A stretch of 64,000 nucleotides of DNA from the NCBI GenBank assembly GCA_026416955.1, contig JAOAEE010000013.1, positions 1-64,000 on the forward strand, given 5' to 3'. The notes below the pieces were generated by a model. It saw only the letters and a program-made list of their open reading frames with translations. It searched no databases and was not told the origin of the DNA. Position numbers and translations under genes: made by a program. Shown here piece after piece: positions 48,983 through 58,422 of this stretch; the first letter of the stretch is position 1, and each line of letters opens with the position of its first letter. This DNA comes from Ignavibacteria bacterium. Its GTDB lineage: Bacteria; Bacteroidota; Ignavibacteria; Kapaibacteriales; UBA2268.

Positions 48983-49435
48983 TTACTCCATTTTTAAAAC
49001 GGAATCCTTCTTTTCTAGTGCTTCCATTAAAGTATGCCAAGGTAGAGTAGCACATTTAACTCGCACTGGAAATTCCCTTACACCAGCGAAAACAGCAAGT
49101 TTTCCTAAATTCGAGACATCAACTGGTTCATCGGGTTTAGAGGTTAACACAGTATGATATCTTTCGAACAAATCCTTCACTTCCTCAATTTTTTTCCCTT
49201 TCAAAACGGTTGTCATAATAGAAGCAGAGGCTTTGGAAATTGCACAACCAACGCCTTTGAATTTTACATCTTTGATTGTATCTCCATCGATAAACAAAAA
49301 AATCTCGACATAATCTCCACACAAAGGGTTATGTCCAACAGCTTTGTGAGTAAAAGGGTCCAGAGTTCCAAAATTTCTTGGATTCTTATTGTGGTCTAAT
49401 ATTACTTCTTGATAGAGAACATCAAATTCGTCCAC
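48983..49435 (-). CDS. sufU: SufU Fe-S assembly protein
   Basis: This 150-residue SufU carries the zinc and sulfur-transfer ligands Cys39, Asp41, Cys64 and Cys128 (NPLCGDY, GVGCAIS, VKCATLPW). In Gram-positive bacteria SufU accepts persulfide from SufS. Here it lies eight bases after sufS, which suggests the same job. It starts with GTG behind an AAAGGGAAA ribosome-binding site. A SufE-like protein is absent from the window. Confidence 0.94.
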   Translation of the reverse strand: MDEFDVLYQEVILDHNKNPRNFGTLDPFTHKAVGHNPLCGDYVEIFLFIDGDTIKDVKFKGVGCAISKASASIMTTVLKGKKIEEVKDLFERYHTVLTSKPDEPVDVSNLGKLAVFAGVREFPVRVKCATLPWHTLMEALEKKDSVLKME

Positions 49436-49443
49436 GTTTCCCT

Positions 49444-50709
49444 TTATTTAAATTTTACAATGATCTTTTTTAAGGAATTAATAAAAACATCTATTTCTTC
49501 GAAAGTATTATAAAACGCAAAAGAAGCACGGGAAGTGGCTGGGATCCCAAACCTTCGCATAACAGGTTCTGTACAATGATGTCCAGTACGCACTGCAATC
49601 CCATCCCTATCCAAAAGGGTACCAATATCGTGCGGATGAACGTTTTCAACTACAAAAGAGATAAGACTTGCCTTATTTTTGGAATTACCAATAATTTTTA
49701 CTTCGGGTATTTGCTTAATTTTCTCGGTGGCATAATTCAAAAGCTCCATTTCATAATCGTAAATGACATCCAAACCAATATTTTGAACATACCTTATTGC
49801 TGATGCAAGACCAATTGCACCTTCGATATTTGGAGTACCAGCTTCGAATTTATGAGGGATTACATTATAAATTGTCTTTTCGAATGAGACCGAAAGTATC
49901 ATATCGCCACCACCTTGGTATGGTGGCATCTTTTCGAGCAAGTCCTTCTTCCCATAAAGAACACCAATACCAGTCGGTCCGTATATTTTATGGCCAGAGA
50001 AAACAAAAAAGTCGCAATCTAACCTTTGTACATCTATAGGGACATGCTGTATCGATTGGGAACCATCAACTAATACTATTGCACCAACTTTATGTGCCTT
50101 TTCAATAATATATTCTATTGGATTAATTGTACCAAGAGAATTCGAAATATGAACAATAGAAACTATCTTTGTCCTTTCCGAAAGTAACTTATCGAATTCA
50201 TCTAGGATTAACTCCCCCTTATCATCAATAGGAATAACTTTTAGTTTTGCTCCAGTTTTTTCACATATGATTTGCCAGGGAACAATATTAGAATGGTGTT
50301 CCATATGGGAAATAAGCACTTCATCATCTTCGCTTAAAAATGCTTCACCATAAGAAAAAGCAACAAGATTAATTGCTTCGGTTGCACCACGGGTGTAAAT
50401 TATTTCCTCTTCGTGTTTTGCATTAATAAAAGTTTTAATTATTCTTCTTGCACATTCATATTCTGTTGTAGCAGCTTGGCTTAGATAATGAACACCACGG
50501 TGAATATTGCTATTCAAATTTGTATAATAATTTACCAATGCATCAATGACAATCTTTGGCTTTTGAGTAGTTGCAGCATTATCAAAGTAAATAAGCGGTT
50601 TATCTCTTACTGTTCTGTGGAGAATTGGAAAATCTTGTCGTACAAGGTAGACATCAAATTCTTTCTTCTTTTCAACTTTAATACCTAAAGCTTTTAAATC
50701 TTTTTCCAT
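49444..50709 (-). CDS. sufS: cysteine desulfurase SufS
   Basis: This 421-residue class II cysteine desulfurase has the PLP-binding Lys in FSGHKIYGPTG, the substrate-side HHSNIVPW and the catalytic Cys in RTGHHCTEP. It releases sulfur from cysteine for cluster assembly and passes it to SufU. It starts immediately after the sufD stop. Confidence 0.96.
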   Translation of the reverse strand: MEKDLKALGIKVEKKKEFDVYLVRQDFPILHRTVRDKPLIYFDNAATTQKPKIVIDALVNYYTNLNSNIHRGVHYLSQAATTEYECARRIIKTFINAKHEEEIIYTRGATEAINLVAFSYGEAFLSEDDEVLISHMEHHSNIVPWQIICEKTGAKLKVIPIDDKGELILDEFDKLLSERTKIVSIVHISNSLGTINPIEYIIEKAHKVGAIVLVDGSQSIQHVPIDVQRLDCDFFVFSGHKIYGPTGIGVLYGKKDLLEKMPPYQGGGDMILSVSFEKTIYNVIPHKFEAGTPNIEGAIGLASAIRYVQNIGLDVIYDYEMELLNYATEKIKQIPEVKIIGNSKNKASLISFVVENVHPHDIGTLLDRDGIAVRTGHHCTEPVMRRFGIPATSRASFAFYNTFEEIDVFINSLKKIIVKFK

Positions 50710-52047
50710 TTATAAAGATGCATTTGTTAATTCATCGATGGCGGAACAGAAAAAGATATCTTCAAGGTTTAATTTCTTAGCTACAAGTTCTTTAACAAAA
50801 TTCCTTAGGTCTGGTTGCTCAACTTTTTCTAAATTTTCCGAAACAAAAGAGTTTAGCAACAAGGACTTGGCTTTTTCTTTACTAATGCCTCGGGAAACAA
50901 TATAAAATAACATTTCTTGGTCGAGATAACCAGCGGTAGCACCGTGAGTACATCGAACGTCATCAGCGTAAATTTCTAATTGGGGTCTTGTATTTATTCG
51001 AGCATCGTTCGAAAGCAAAAGATTTTTATTGGATTGATACGCATTTGTTTTTTGCGCATCCCTTGCAACATATATTTTTCCGTTGAATACTGCTCTTCCC
51101 GTTCCGTCGAGAATACCACGAAAGTTTTCATCACTTATGCAATTTGGTTGATTATGAAGAACAAGAGTATGATTATCAACAAATTCATCGTCGGCAGTAA
51201 AATAAATTCCATTTAAAAAAGCAGTTCCATAGGGTTCATTGAACAAAACATTTAAGTTATTTCGGACAAAGTAGTTATTCAAGGAAAATGTGTTAATTTT
51301 TAATGTTGCTCCACTCTCCAAAATAAAGTTAAAATTGTCGATAAGCACTAAATTGTCTATGTTAAATTGGAGAATATTAACTTCGACATTTGAATTTCTT
51401 TTAAGATGGAAATTAATTATTTCGTTTGCAAAGACCTTGTCCCTAGATCTGTTGATGAAAATCGCTATGATATTTATTTTTGCATCCTCTTCTACTTCTA
51501 CGAAACTAAGGGTATTTGAAAGTGTGTTTATTTCAAAATCATATAGATAGAATAAGATAATCGGTATCTCGTTTTCAAAACCATTATTGACATTTAAATA
51601 AGCACTATCTGTGCTAAATGCAAGGGTTAAAAAATTAAAAGGATTTGAAGAATCAAAAAAATTACTAAACTTACTAATAAGTTTCGTATTAGCGAAAAAT
51701 GAGCCATTGCGTAATATTTTATAATCAAATGAACTTAACGGTTTGACAAAACTTTCATCAATTGAATTATTTATATATGGTACAACTATTTTATCATTTC
51801 CGTTCAGGAAACTTAGATACTTCTCAACCAAACCAGTGTCTATCGCTTTCGTACAAGATGATAATTGAAAGTTTATTTCATTCAAAAAAGCAAGATTAGT
51901 GTATTTCCAATCCTCATTTTTAATTGTTGGCAAGCCTAATTCTTTAAATTTTTCAAAAAAAACTAGTCTTTCGGAATCTTCATCTCTGCAAATTTGTTTA
52001 GAAAATTTTTTTTCAAATAATGCGCTTACATTATCAATGAAACCCAT
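50710..52047 (-). CDS. sufD: Fe-S assembly scaffold subunit SufD
   Basis: This 445-residue SufD has the N-terminal WKYTNLAF segment and the right-handed beta-helix core ending in DVRCTHGATAGYLDQEMLFYIVSRGISKEKA, which are the family marks. It pairs with SufB and SufC to build clusters. A GGGAGGA ribosome-binding site overlaps the sufC stop codon region and precedes the ATG at 52047. Confidence 0.95.
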   Translation of the reverse strand: MGFIDNVSALFEKKFSKQICRDEDSERLVFFEKFKELGLPTIKNEDWKYTNLAFLNEINFQLSSCTKAIDTGLVEKYLSFLNGNDKIVVPYINNSIDESFVKPLSSFDYKILRNGSFFANTKLISKFSNFFDSSNPFNFLTLAFSTDSAYLNVNNGFENEIPIILFYLYDFEINTLSNTLSFVEVEEDAKINIIAIFINRSRDKVFANEIINFHLKRNSNVEVNILQFNIDNLVLIDNFNFILESGATLKINTFSLNNYFVRNNLNVLFNEPYGTAFLNGIYFTADDEFVDNHTLVLHNQPNCISDENFRGILDGTGRAVFNGKIYVARDAQKTNAYQSNKNLLLSNDARINTRPQLEIYADDVRCTHGATAGYLDQEMLFYIVSRGISKEKAKSLLLNSFVSENLEKVEQPDLRNFVKELVAKKLNLEDIFFCSAIDELTNASL

Positions 52048-52056
52048 TGCTCCTCC

Positions 52057-52821
52057 CTACTTTAGTCCGTTATTACCATTTTTTAGCCAATCATATCCTT
52101 TTGCTTCTAATTCATAAGCAAGTTCTTTTCCGCCAGAGATTACAATTTTTCCATCATACATAACGTGGACAAAATCTGGGGTAAGATAGTTCAACAATCT
52201 TTGGTAATGAGTAATAACAAGAAACGAACGGTCGGGTTTACGCAAACTATTCACACCGTTTGCTACAATTTTCAATGCATCAATATCGAGTCCAGAATCA
52301 GTTTCATCAAGTACAGCAAGAATTGGTTCCAACATTGCCAACTGAAAAATTTCGTTTCTTTTCTTTTCGCCCCCAGAAAAACCTTCGTTTACATTACGAT
52401 TAAGATATGAAGAATCCAATCCAACCAAGGCAGCCCTTTCTTTCAAAGTTTGAAGGAAATCGAAAGCATCCAAGGGTTCAAGGTTTCGATACTTACGAAC
52501 CTCGTTTACTGCAGTTTTCATAAAATTCGCATTTGTTACCCCTGGGATTTCAACGGGATACTGAAAAGCCAAGAATAAACCTTCCTTTGCCCTTTCTTCT
52601 GGTTCCAATTCCAAAATGTTTTTACCAAGAAAAGTAATTTCACCTTCCACTACTTCGTAACCCGGCTTTCCAGCTAGCACATAAGCAAGGGTACTTTTCC
52701 CAGTTCCATTTGGACCCATTATTGCGTGGACCTCGCCAGAGTTAATTGTCAAGTTCAACCCTTTGATGATGAGTTTCCCATCAATAGCTACCTTTAAATT
52801 TTCAATCTTTAAAATTTCCAT
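52057..52821 (-). CDS. sufC: Fe-S assembly ATPase SufC
   Basis: This 254-residue ABC-type ATPase has Walker A GPNGTGKST, the signature FSGGEKKRNE and Walker B ILAVLDETDSGLD. It drives cluster assembly on the SufBCD complex. I chose the ATG at 52821 because the in-frame start at 52833 is GTG and the family starts at MEILKIENL; a GGAAGGA site precedes it. The gap from sufB is 15 bases. Confidence 0.96.
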   Translation of the reverse strand: MEILKIENLKVAIDGKLIIKGLNLTINSGEVHAIMGPNGTGKSTLAYVLAGKPGYEVVEGEITFLGKNILELEPEERAKEGLFLAFQYPVEIPGVTNANFMKTAVNEVRKYRNLEPLDAFDFLQTLKERAALVGLDSSYLNRNVNEGFSGGEKKRNEIFQLAMLEPILAVLDETDSGLDIDALKIVANGVNSLRKPDRSFLVITHYQRLLNYLTPDFVHVMYDGKIVISGGKELAYELEAKGYDWLKNGNNGLK

Positions 52822-52836
52822 TTTTCCTTCCACAAA

Positions 52837-54282
52837 TTATCCAACACTACCTTCAAGACTTACAGACAAAAGTTTTTGTGCTTCGACAGCAAATTCCATT
52901 GGAAGTTGATTAAGAACTTCCCTACTGAATCCATTTACAATCAATCCTATTGCATCTTCTTTGGAAATACCTCTTTGATTGCAATAGAACAAAATCTCGT
53001 CACTTATCTTGGATGTCGTCGCTTCGTGCTCAACAATTGAACTACTATTATTAACCTCAATGTAAGGAAAGGTGTGTGCACCACATTTATCCCCAAGCAA
53101 CAATGAATCGCATTGAGAAAAATTCCTTGCACCAACAGCCTTTTTCGAAATTTGCACTAACCCACGATAACTGTTATTACTAAAACCAGCAGCAATACCT
53201 TTCGAAACAATTCTACTTCGAGTATTTTTCCCCAAATGTATCATTTTTGTACCAGTATCTGCTTGTTGATAGTTATTTGTCAAAGCTATCGAATAAAATT
53301 CTCCAACAGAATTATCGCCCTTTAAAATACAAGAGGGGTATTTCCAAGTAATAGCCGAACCAGTTTCAACTTGCGTCCAAGATATTTTAGAATTTTCGCC
53401 AAGGCAGATTCCTCGCTTTGTAACAAAATTATAAATGCCACCCTTACCTTCCTTGTCGCCTGGATACCAATTTTGGACAGTTGAATATTTTATTTCAGCA
53501 TCTTTAAGTGCAATCAATTCAACAACAGCAGCATGGAGTTGATTTTCATCTCTTATTGGAGCAGTACATCCTTCCAAATAACTAACATAACTCCCCTCAT
53601 CGGCTATTATGAGAGTCCTTTCAAACTGACCGGTTTCAGAAGCGTTAATTCTAAAATAAGTCGAAAGTTCCATTGGGCAACGAACCCCTTTTGGAACATA
53701 AACGAAAGAGCCATCACTAAATACCGCAGAATTAAGGGCGGCGAAGAAATTATCTGTATATGGAACTACCGAACCAAGATACTTTTGGACAAGGTCGGGA
53801 TAATTTCGAATTGCCTCATTAATCGAACAAAAGATAATCCCCAACTCTTCAAGTTTCTCTTTAAATGTTGTTGCAACGGAAACACTATCCAACACAGCAT
53901 CCACTGCAACACCAGCAAGTCGTTCTCTTTCACGCAATGGAATTCCCAATTTTTCGAAAGTTCGAAGGATTTCGGGGTCGACTTCTTCTAAGGATTTTGG
54001 TTTATCTTTGAAACTTTTTGGTGCAGCATAATAGTGTATATCTTGGTAATCTATCGGTGGATATTCAACTTTTGCCCAATGAGGCTCCTTCATAGACTGC
54101 CAATAACGGAATGCTCTCAATCTCCATTCCAACATAAAAGGCGGTTCTTTTTTCTTTTCCCAAATAAATCTAATGATGTCCTCGTTCAAACCTTTAGGAG
54201 CATATTCTTGTTCAATTAGAGAAACAAAGCCATATTTGTATTCTCTTTCCGTAATTTCTTTTAAGATATCATTCTCAGCCAT
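52837..54282 (-). CDS. sufB: Fe-S assembly scaffold SufB
   Basis: This 481-residue SufB has a conserved core ([33 protein letters not shown] and [18 protein letters not shown]). The Cys in GDKCGAH and surrounding residues are implicated in cluster assembly. It starts two bases after the Rrf2 regulator stop. Confidence 0.97.
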   Translation of the reverse strand: MAENDILKEITEREYKYGFVSLIEQEYAPKGLNEDIIRFIWEKKKEPPFMLEWRLRAFRYWQSMKEPHWAKVEYPPIDYQDIHYYAAPKSFKDKPKSLEEVDPEILRTFEKLGIPLRERERLAGVAVDAVLDSVSVATTFKEKLEELGIIFCSINEAIRNYPDLVQKYLGSVVPYTDNFFAALNSAVFSDGSFVYVPKGVRCPMELSTYFRINASETGQFERTLIIADEGSYVSYLEGCTAPIRDENQLHAAVVELIALKDAEIKYSTVQNWYPGDKEGKGGIYNFVTKRGICLGENSKISWTQVETGSAITWKYPSCILKGDNSVGEFYSIALTNNYQQADTGTKMIHLGKNTRSRIVSKGIAAGFSNNSYRGLVQISKKAVGARNFSQCDSLLLGDKCGAHTFPYIEVNNSSSIVEHEATTSKISDEILFYCNQRGISKEDAIGLIVNGFSREVLNQLPMEFAVEAQKLLSVSLEGSVG

Positions 54283-54284
54283 AA

Positions 54285-54749
54285 TTAACCTAACACTTGT
54301 TTTACTTTTTGTTCAGAATTTTGAATTGTGGATTTATCTGCGAAATTCAACAAATCTTCTAATGTTGTCGAGCTAATTAGTTCGTTTATCTTAGATTGCA
54401 ATTGAAACATAGGCGTTTTTATCATACATATGCTACTTCTTTCGCAAATATCTTCATCACCATAAACACATTCAACAACATTAATTGGTTCGTCCAACGC
54501 ACTTAATATTTGAGAAAATTTTAATTCTTTAGGATTCACAGAAAGTTGGTAACCGCCTTTAGTCCCAAAATTCGAGTTAAGTATTTTAGATTTAGCAAGT
54601 TTGGCAAGTGTTTTCGAAAGAAACTCGTAGGGAATATTAAGTATTTCTGAAAGTTCTCGAGCAGAATAAAACTCGTTTGGGTTCATACCCAGAAATTGAA
54701 GTGTACCAAGTGCATATTCTATTTTTTTCGAAAACCTTACCATTGTCAT
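54285..54749 (-). CDS. Rrf2-family regulator of the SUF operon
   Basis: This 154-residue Rrf2-type regulator has an N-terminal winged helix ([25 protein letters not shown]) and a C-terminal Cys cluster (Cys94, Cys102, Cys108) that can hold an Fe-S cluster, as in IscR. It most likely represses the SUF operon when Fe-S supply is sufficient. It is the first gene of the operon, and the candidate operator at 54782-54800 lies upstream of it. The ATG could be at 54749 or 54743. Naming it SufR or IscR is not justified from sequence alone. Confidence 0.9.
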   Translation of the reverse strand: MTMVRFSKKIEYALGTLQFLGMNPNEFYSARELSEILNIPYEFLSKTLAKLAKSKILNSNFGTKGGYQLSVNPKELKFSQILSALDEPINVVECVYGDEDICERSSICMIKTPMFQLQSKINELISSTTLEDLLNFADKSTIQNSEQKVKQVLG

Positions 54750-54781
54750 TCAAATATTAAAATAAGAAAACGAATTGAAAT

Positions 54782-54800
54782 TCCGATTATTTTAATCGGA
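54782..54800. promoter_or_regulatory. candidate operator for the Rrf2 regulator (or terminator of the OmpA-like gene)
   Basis: This 19-base perfect inverted repeat has eight-base arms (TCCGATTA and TAATCGGA) and a three-base centre. It lies 32 bases upstream of the Rrf2 start and two bases past the stop of the OmpA-like gene. The minus-strand side lacks a T run, which argues against a terminator. Rrf2 proteins bind AT-rich palindromes, so autoregulation is the simpler reading, but neither role is proven. Confidence 0.4.
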
Positions 54801-54802
54801 TT

Positions 54803-56881
54803 TTATTTAACATTTATTGGTGTTTCTATCGTGATTCTAACAGTTCGACAATAAAATCTACCTTCAGGTAAAGAATTATCATACAAAAGATAACTTTCGC
54901 CGACACCAACAGTTTTTGCATTTTTCAATCCTAACCACTTGGCAACTTCTATTGCCCTTTTTTCGGATATTTTTTTGTTAATTTTTTCATCACCTATATT
55001 ATCGGTAAATCCTTCAATAGTTACTTGGGAGTTGCTTGTAACTCTTTTATAAAGAAATTCGAGAACATTTTTATGTTCACGTTCTAATTTAGACTTTCCA
55101 AAATCAAAAAGAATTAAACTATAAAATTCATATTCCCTATCGGTTACCCCTTCCATTCTTTTCTTGTCAACTGTTATCTTGTTTATCATTAATGGCTCTG
55201 CTTTGGCACGACCAGTTTGGTCAATGTAGTCAACTACAAAAAAGTCAACATCTAATTTCCCTCCAAAGACGATTTTATCGAAGCCTCGGTCGTCTATTTC
55301 CCAAATTAAACTATCTGGTGGCTTTCCATTGCCTTCGAATAGTTTCACTGTTTCCCCATTTTGCTTCACCGAAATTGTCCATTTTTTTAAATCAACCCCA
55401 GATTGATAAACTGGATAAAAAACAACTCTCATTTTTTCAACTTTTCTAAGTGTATCCACCGAAAAAACTGGTTCAAGAATTCTTAAATCATCTGTTATTA
55501 TCTCGACCCTACGATTTTCTTCGTCCCCTTGAGGGTCATCTGGATTAGAAGGCTCTTTGGGCAAATTTCTTGATTCAATATCAATGCGGTGTTCTTCAAT
55601 TCCCCAAACGTTAATCAAATAATCTTTGATGGCTTTCGCCCTTCGGTAGGATAAATCCAAATTATTTTTTTCTTCACCTTTACCTGAATTTGTCCCTACC
55701 AACAAAACCTTGCTTTCTTTCGATTGTTGAAGTTTCTTCCCTATTATATTCAATACATAATAATATGTTTGCAAAACATCAAGTGATGAGAGTTCCGATA
55801 GAGAAAAATTCCTTGCTTTCTCAGGAGAAAACTTTATATATCTATTGGGGATAATATCGGAATTATGGTCGAAAAAAATGTAATTCAGAAGGGGTTTCAT
55901 ATTATACGAAACAAAATCTTCTACGCGTATGGGAACATTTTTTCTTTCGTAGCCGCTTGAATCATAAACCCTATAACTAATTTTAGCCATAATAGTAGGT
56001 GGTTCAATTGGAGCAGGAAATTCATAGATTGGAGGCTCTTTTGGTGGTGGTGGCGGCGGGGGTGGTGGTATTGGTTCACGAAATTTAACTGCAAGTCCCA
56101 ATCTTAGGACAATACTGTTCCAACTTACCCCTCTTATTGGACTTATGAAATAATATTTTGCATATATTTCTGGGTAAAGAAAAAACAAATTTCGCTTATG
56201 TGCCGGTAGTTCAGCACTCACTCCAAAAGATAAAAAAGGGATAATTCCCCTAACATCTTTAATATTACCAGCATACTCATTTCTAACACGAAGGCCATTG
56301 TTGAATGTACCCCTATCTTCTGGTTTAACAATTACTTCCTTTTGATGAAAAGAATATTTTAAGGGGAAACTTAAACCCAATCCACCAGAATACCAAATAA
56401 AATAATTACTTGAATAATTAGCACTAAACTCTAAATTCAAATAATTGAACCAAGTATCCAATCGATGTTCGAAAACTCCCTCTTGGGAGACTCCATCAAT
56501 TATCACAGTTGTGGGCTCTTCTTTCGAAAAGTAAGCATTGTTTTGAAGAATTGATACCTTACCTGAAAGAAAAATAAAATCCTTCAAGTAATAGTCACCT
56601 ACTCCACCAAATTCCCAACCAAAACTTGAACCAAAAGGAAATTTTGGGGAACAACAAGGAATTTCGGGGAGTTGTTTAAAATTAGTCAAATGCAAGTTCA
56701 ATCCCAAACTTCCAAATGCTCCAAATTTTGGTTTCGTAGAAAAAACTTCTATTAAACTATCAAGATTATATTCTGTTTCGTTTTGAGAAAATACATAAGA
56801 AATACTCGAAAAATAACATAATATAGCAAGAATGAACCTTATACATTTTGCCTTATATAGAAGAAAAAAATTGTCGACCAT
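54803..56881 (-). CDS. outer-membrane barrel protein with two OmpA-like domains
   Basis: This 692-residue protein has a signal peptide, a barrel-like N-terminal half (about 30-270) and a proline run of nine in a row near residue 275. A central OmpA-like domain follows (RAKAIKDYLINVWGI, then EENRRVEI, about 350-470). After a beta region comes a second OmpA domain at the C-terminus (GFTDNIG, about 590-692). Two OmpA-like domains in one chain are unusual, and both could bind peptidoglycan. It ends the murI-to-ompA run and lies four bases past holA. Confidence 0.82.
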   Translation of the reverse strand: MVDNFFLLYKAKCIRFILAILCYFSSISYVFSQNETEYNLDSLIEVFSTKPKFGAFGSLGLNLHLTNFKQLPEIPCCSPKFPFGSSFGWEFGGVGDYYLKDFIFLSGKVSILQNNAYFSKEEPTTVIIDGVSQEGVFEHRLDTWFNYLNLEFSANYSSNYFIWYSGGLGLSFPLKYSFHQKEVIVKPEDRGTFNNGLRVRNEYAGNIKDVRGIIPFLSFGVSAELPAHKRNLFFLYPEIYAKYYFISPIRGVSWNSIVLRLGLAVKFREPIPPPPPPPPPKEPPIYEFPAPIEPPTIMAKISYRVYDSSGYERKNVPIRVEDFVSYNMKPLLNYIFFDHNSDIIPNRYIKFSPEKARNFSLSELSSLDVLQTYYYVLNIIGKKLQQSKESKVLLVGTNSGKGEEKNNLDLSYRRAKAIKDYLINVWGIEEHRIDIESRNLPKEPSNPDDPQGDEENRRVEIITDDLRILEPVFSVDTLRKVEKMRVVFYPVYQSGVDLKKWTISVKQNGETVKLFEGNGKPPDSLIWEIDDRGFDKIVFGGKLDVDFFVVDYIDQTGRAKAEPLMINKITVDKKRMEGVTDREYEFYSLILFDFGKSKLEREHKNVLEFLYKRVTSNSQVTIEGFTDNIGDEKINKKISEKRAIEVAKWLGLKNAKTVGVGESYLLYDNSLPEGRFYCRTVRITIETPINVK

Positions 56882-56885
56882 TTTC

Positions 56886-57968
56886 CTACGAAACCTTCTT
56901 ATTCATAATATCCCACAATAAATTATAAAAAAGATATTTTGTATCGATAGCACTCGATTTCAATTTATGGTCTACGTGTGCTATAGATTTTAAAGCATTT
57001 TCAACATCATTTTTTGAATAATTTCTTAAACCTATTAAGTAATCCTCAAAAAAATAATAACTTACGCCTATCGACTTTGCTAAAAGGTTTTTATCGTTGC
57101 TTTCTTTGCTAGTCTCAAAAAGTACGAGAAGATTCTTAAAATACTTATATATCAAATTCAATAATAGCAATTCTTGTCTGGAAAAACTCAAAACTTGTTC
57201 AATAAAATTAATACTTCCAGAAAAATCTCTTTTAGAAATTAAGGAAGTAATTTCAAAAATGTTAATCTCTTTGTTTACACTTAAAACAGACTTCAAGATC
57301 GATAATGTAACTTTTTTCTGATTGCCCAAAAAAGAGGTAATCTTTTCCAACTCATTATTTAATTCCCAAAGACTTAAGTTTGTATTTTCGAAAAAAAAGT
57401 CCAAAGCGTCGTTGTCCCAAAATAGCCCAATTTCTTTTGCTCGTTGAATAAACCAGTTTCTAATTTGATTTTCATACATTTTAGGAAATTCAAGCCAATA
57501 ATGAAGTTTCAATAGTAAATCGAACGGGAACTTTAACCCTTCAATAATATTTTTATCCTTTTGATACTTCTTAGAAATCCCAAATAAATTTTCATCAAAA
57601 GAAATAAAGATAATGAATACATTCTCTGGTGGGTCTAAAATAATTCTTTTTAGAAGAAATTCGTGGGTATCTAACTTATCTTTTTTTGACTTTTTTGAAA
57701 AGATTTTTTCAATATTTTTGAAAACTATCAATTTTTCAGCAAAAAAAAATGAAGAAGCAAGAACTTTATCAAGAATTTCAACAAACTCCTCCTTTTCAGA
57801 AAGTTCTTCAACATCGTAAATTTCAACTTGAGCCTCAGGGTGAGTTTCGGTAAACTTCGTTACAATTTTTCTGTATGCTTCAAGAACAAGAAAATCCTCT
57901 TCGCCAAACAATGTGATGATATTCGGAAGTTTTTTTTGGGACAACAAATCTTGAAGGCTTCCATTCAT
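56886..57968 (-). CDS. holA: DNA polymerase III delta subunit
   Basis: This 360-residue protein has the clamp-loader delta-subunit pattern: the N-terminal ITLFGEEDFLVLEAYRKI segment, AEKLIVFKN near residue 100, the lid-domain region and the C-terminal collar with AKSIGVSYYFFEDYL. It opens the sliding clamp for loading. The start overlaps the response-regulator stop as ATGA, so the two are translationally coupled. Confidence 0.9.
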   Translation of the reverse strand: MNGSLQDLLSQKKLPNIITLFGEEDFLVLEAYRKIVTKFTETHPEAQVEIYDVEELSEKEEFVEILDKVLASSFFFAEKLIVFKNIEKIFSKKSKKDKLDTHEFLLKRIILDPPENVFIIFISFDENLFGISKKYQKDKNIIEGLKFPFDLLLKLHYWLEFPKMYENQIRNWFIQRAKEIGLFWDNDALDFFFENTNLSLWELNNELEKITSFLGNQKKVTLSILKSVLSVNKEINIFEITSLISKRDFSGSINFIEQVLSFSRQELLLLNLIYKYFKNLLVLFETSKESNDKNLLAKSIGVSYYFFEDYLIGLRNYSKNDVENALKSIAHVDHKLKSSAIDTKYLFYNLLWDIMNKKVS

Positions 57969-58414
57969 TTTTCTACACTATTCGGTGAATTTTTATCTGG
58001 GGCACCAGAAGAATCGATGTCCTTCTTTGAAACAAAATCAACCACCCTTTTAACTTTCGAAACCAAAACCTTGTCTGTTGGAGGTTTTAAGATGTAATCA
58101 TCAATACCAAGTTTTAGGAGCGAAGCGAATAAATCCTTCGAAGCAATTGCGGTACAAGGAATTACGCGAATTTTATCAAATCTTGTATCCATTCTCAATT
58201 TCCTAAGGAAACTATAACCATCCATAACTGGCATTTCCATATCAAGAAGAATAAGGTCTGGTATTCGCTTTTCAAGGAATGCAAATCCTTCGTCTGGGGT
58301 TTTAATACCAACAACTTCAACTCCAAGATATTTCTCGATGACATATTTAGCAAATTGCCGAAAAAGGTCATCATCGTCTAAGATAAGAACCAAAAAATTT
58401 TTAGTTTCTTCCAT
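57965..58414 (-). CDS. single-domain response regulator (receiver only)
   Basis: This 149-residue receiver has the acidic cluster DDDD near residue 13, the phosphoacceptor Asp58 (LILLDMEMPVMDGY), the Thr switch (PCTAIAS) and the Lys of LKPP. There is no output domain. It overlaps holA by four bases and lies eight bases after the HD-GYP gene, so it probably signals through HD-GYP or a kinase elsewhere; no histidine kinase is present in the window. Confidence 0.92.
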   Translation of the reverse strand: MEETKNFLVLILDDDDLFRQFAKYVIEKYLGVEVVGIKTPDEGFAFLEKRIPDLILLDMEMPVMDGYSFLRKLRMDTRFDKIRVIPCTAIASKDLFASLLKLGIDDYILKPPTDKVLVSKVKRVVDFVSKKDIDSSGAPDKNSPNSVEK

Positions 58415-58422
58415 AAACTTTT

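Noticed and set aside
53533-53991. Plus-strand open frame of 152 codons opposite sufB
   Set aside because: It lies wholly antisense to a clear sufB with strong motifs; the composition looks like a shadow frame.
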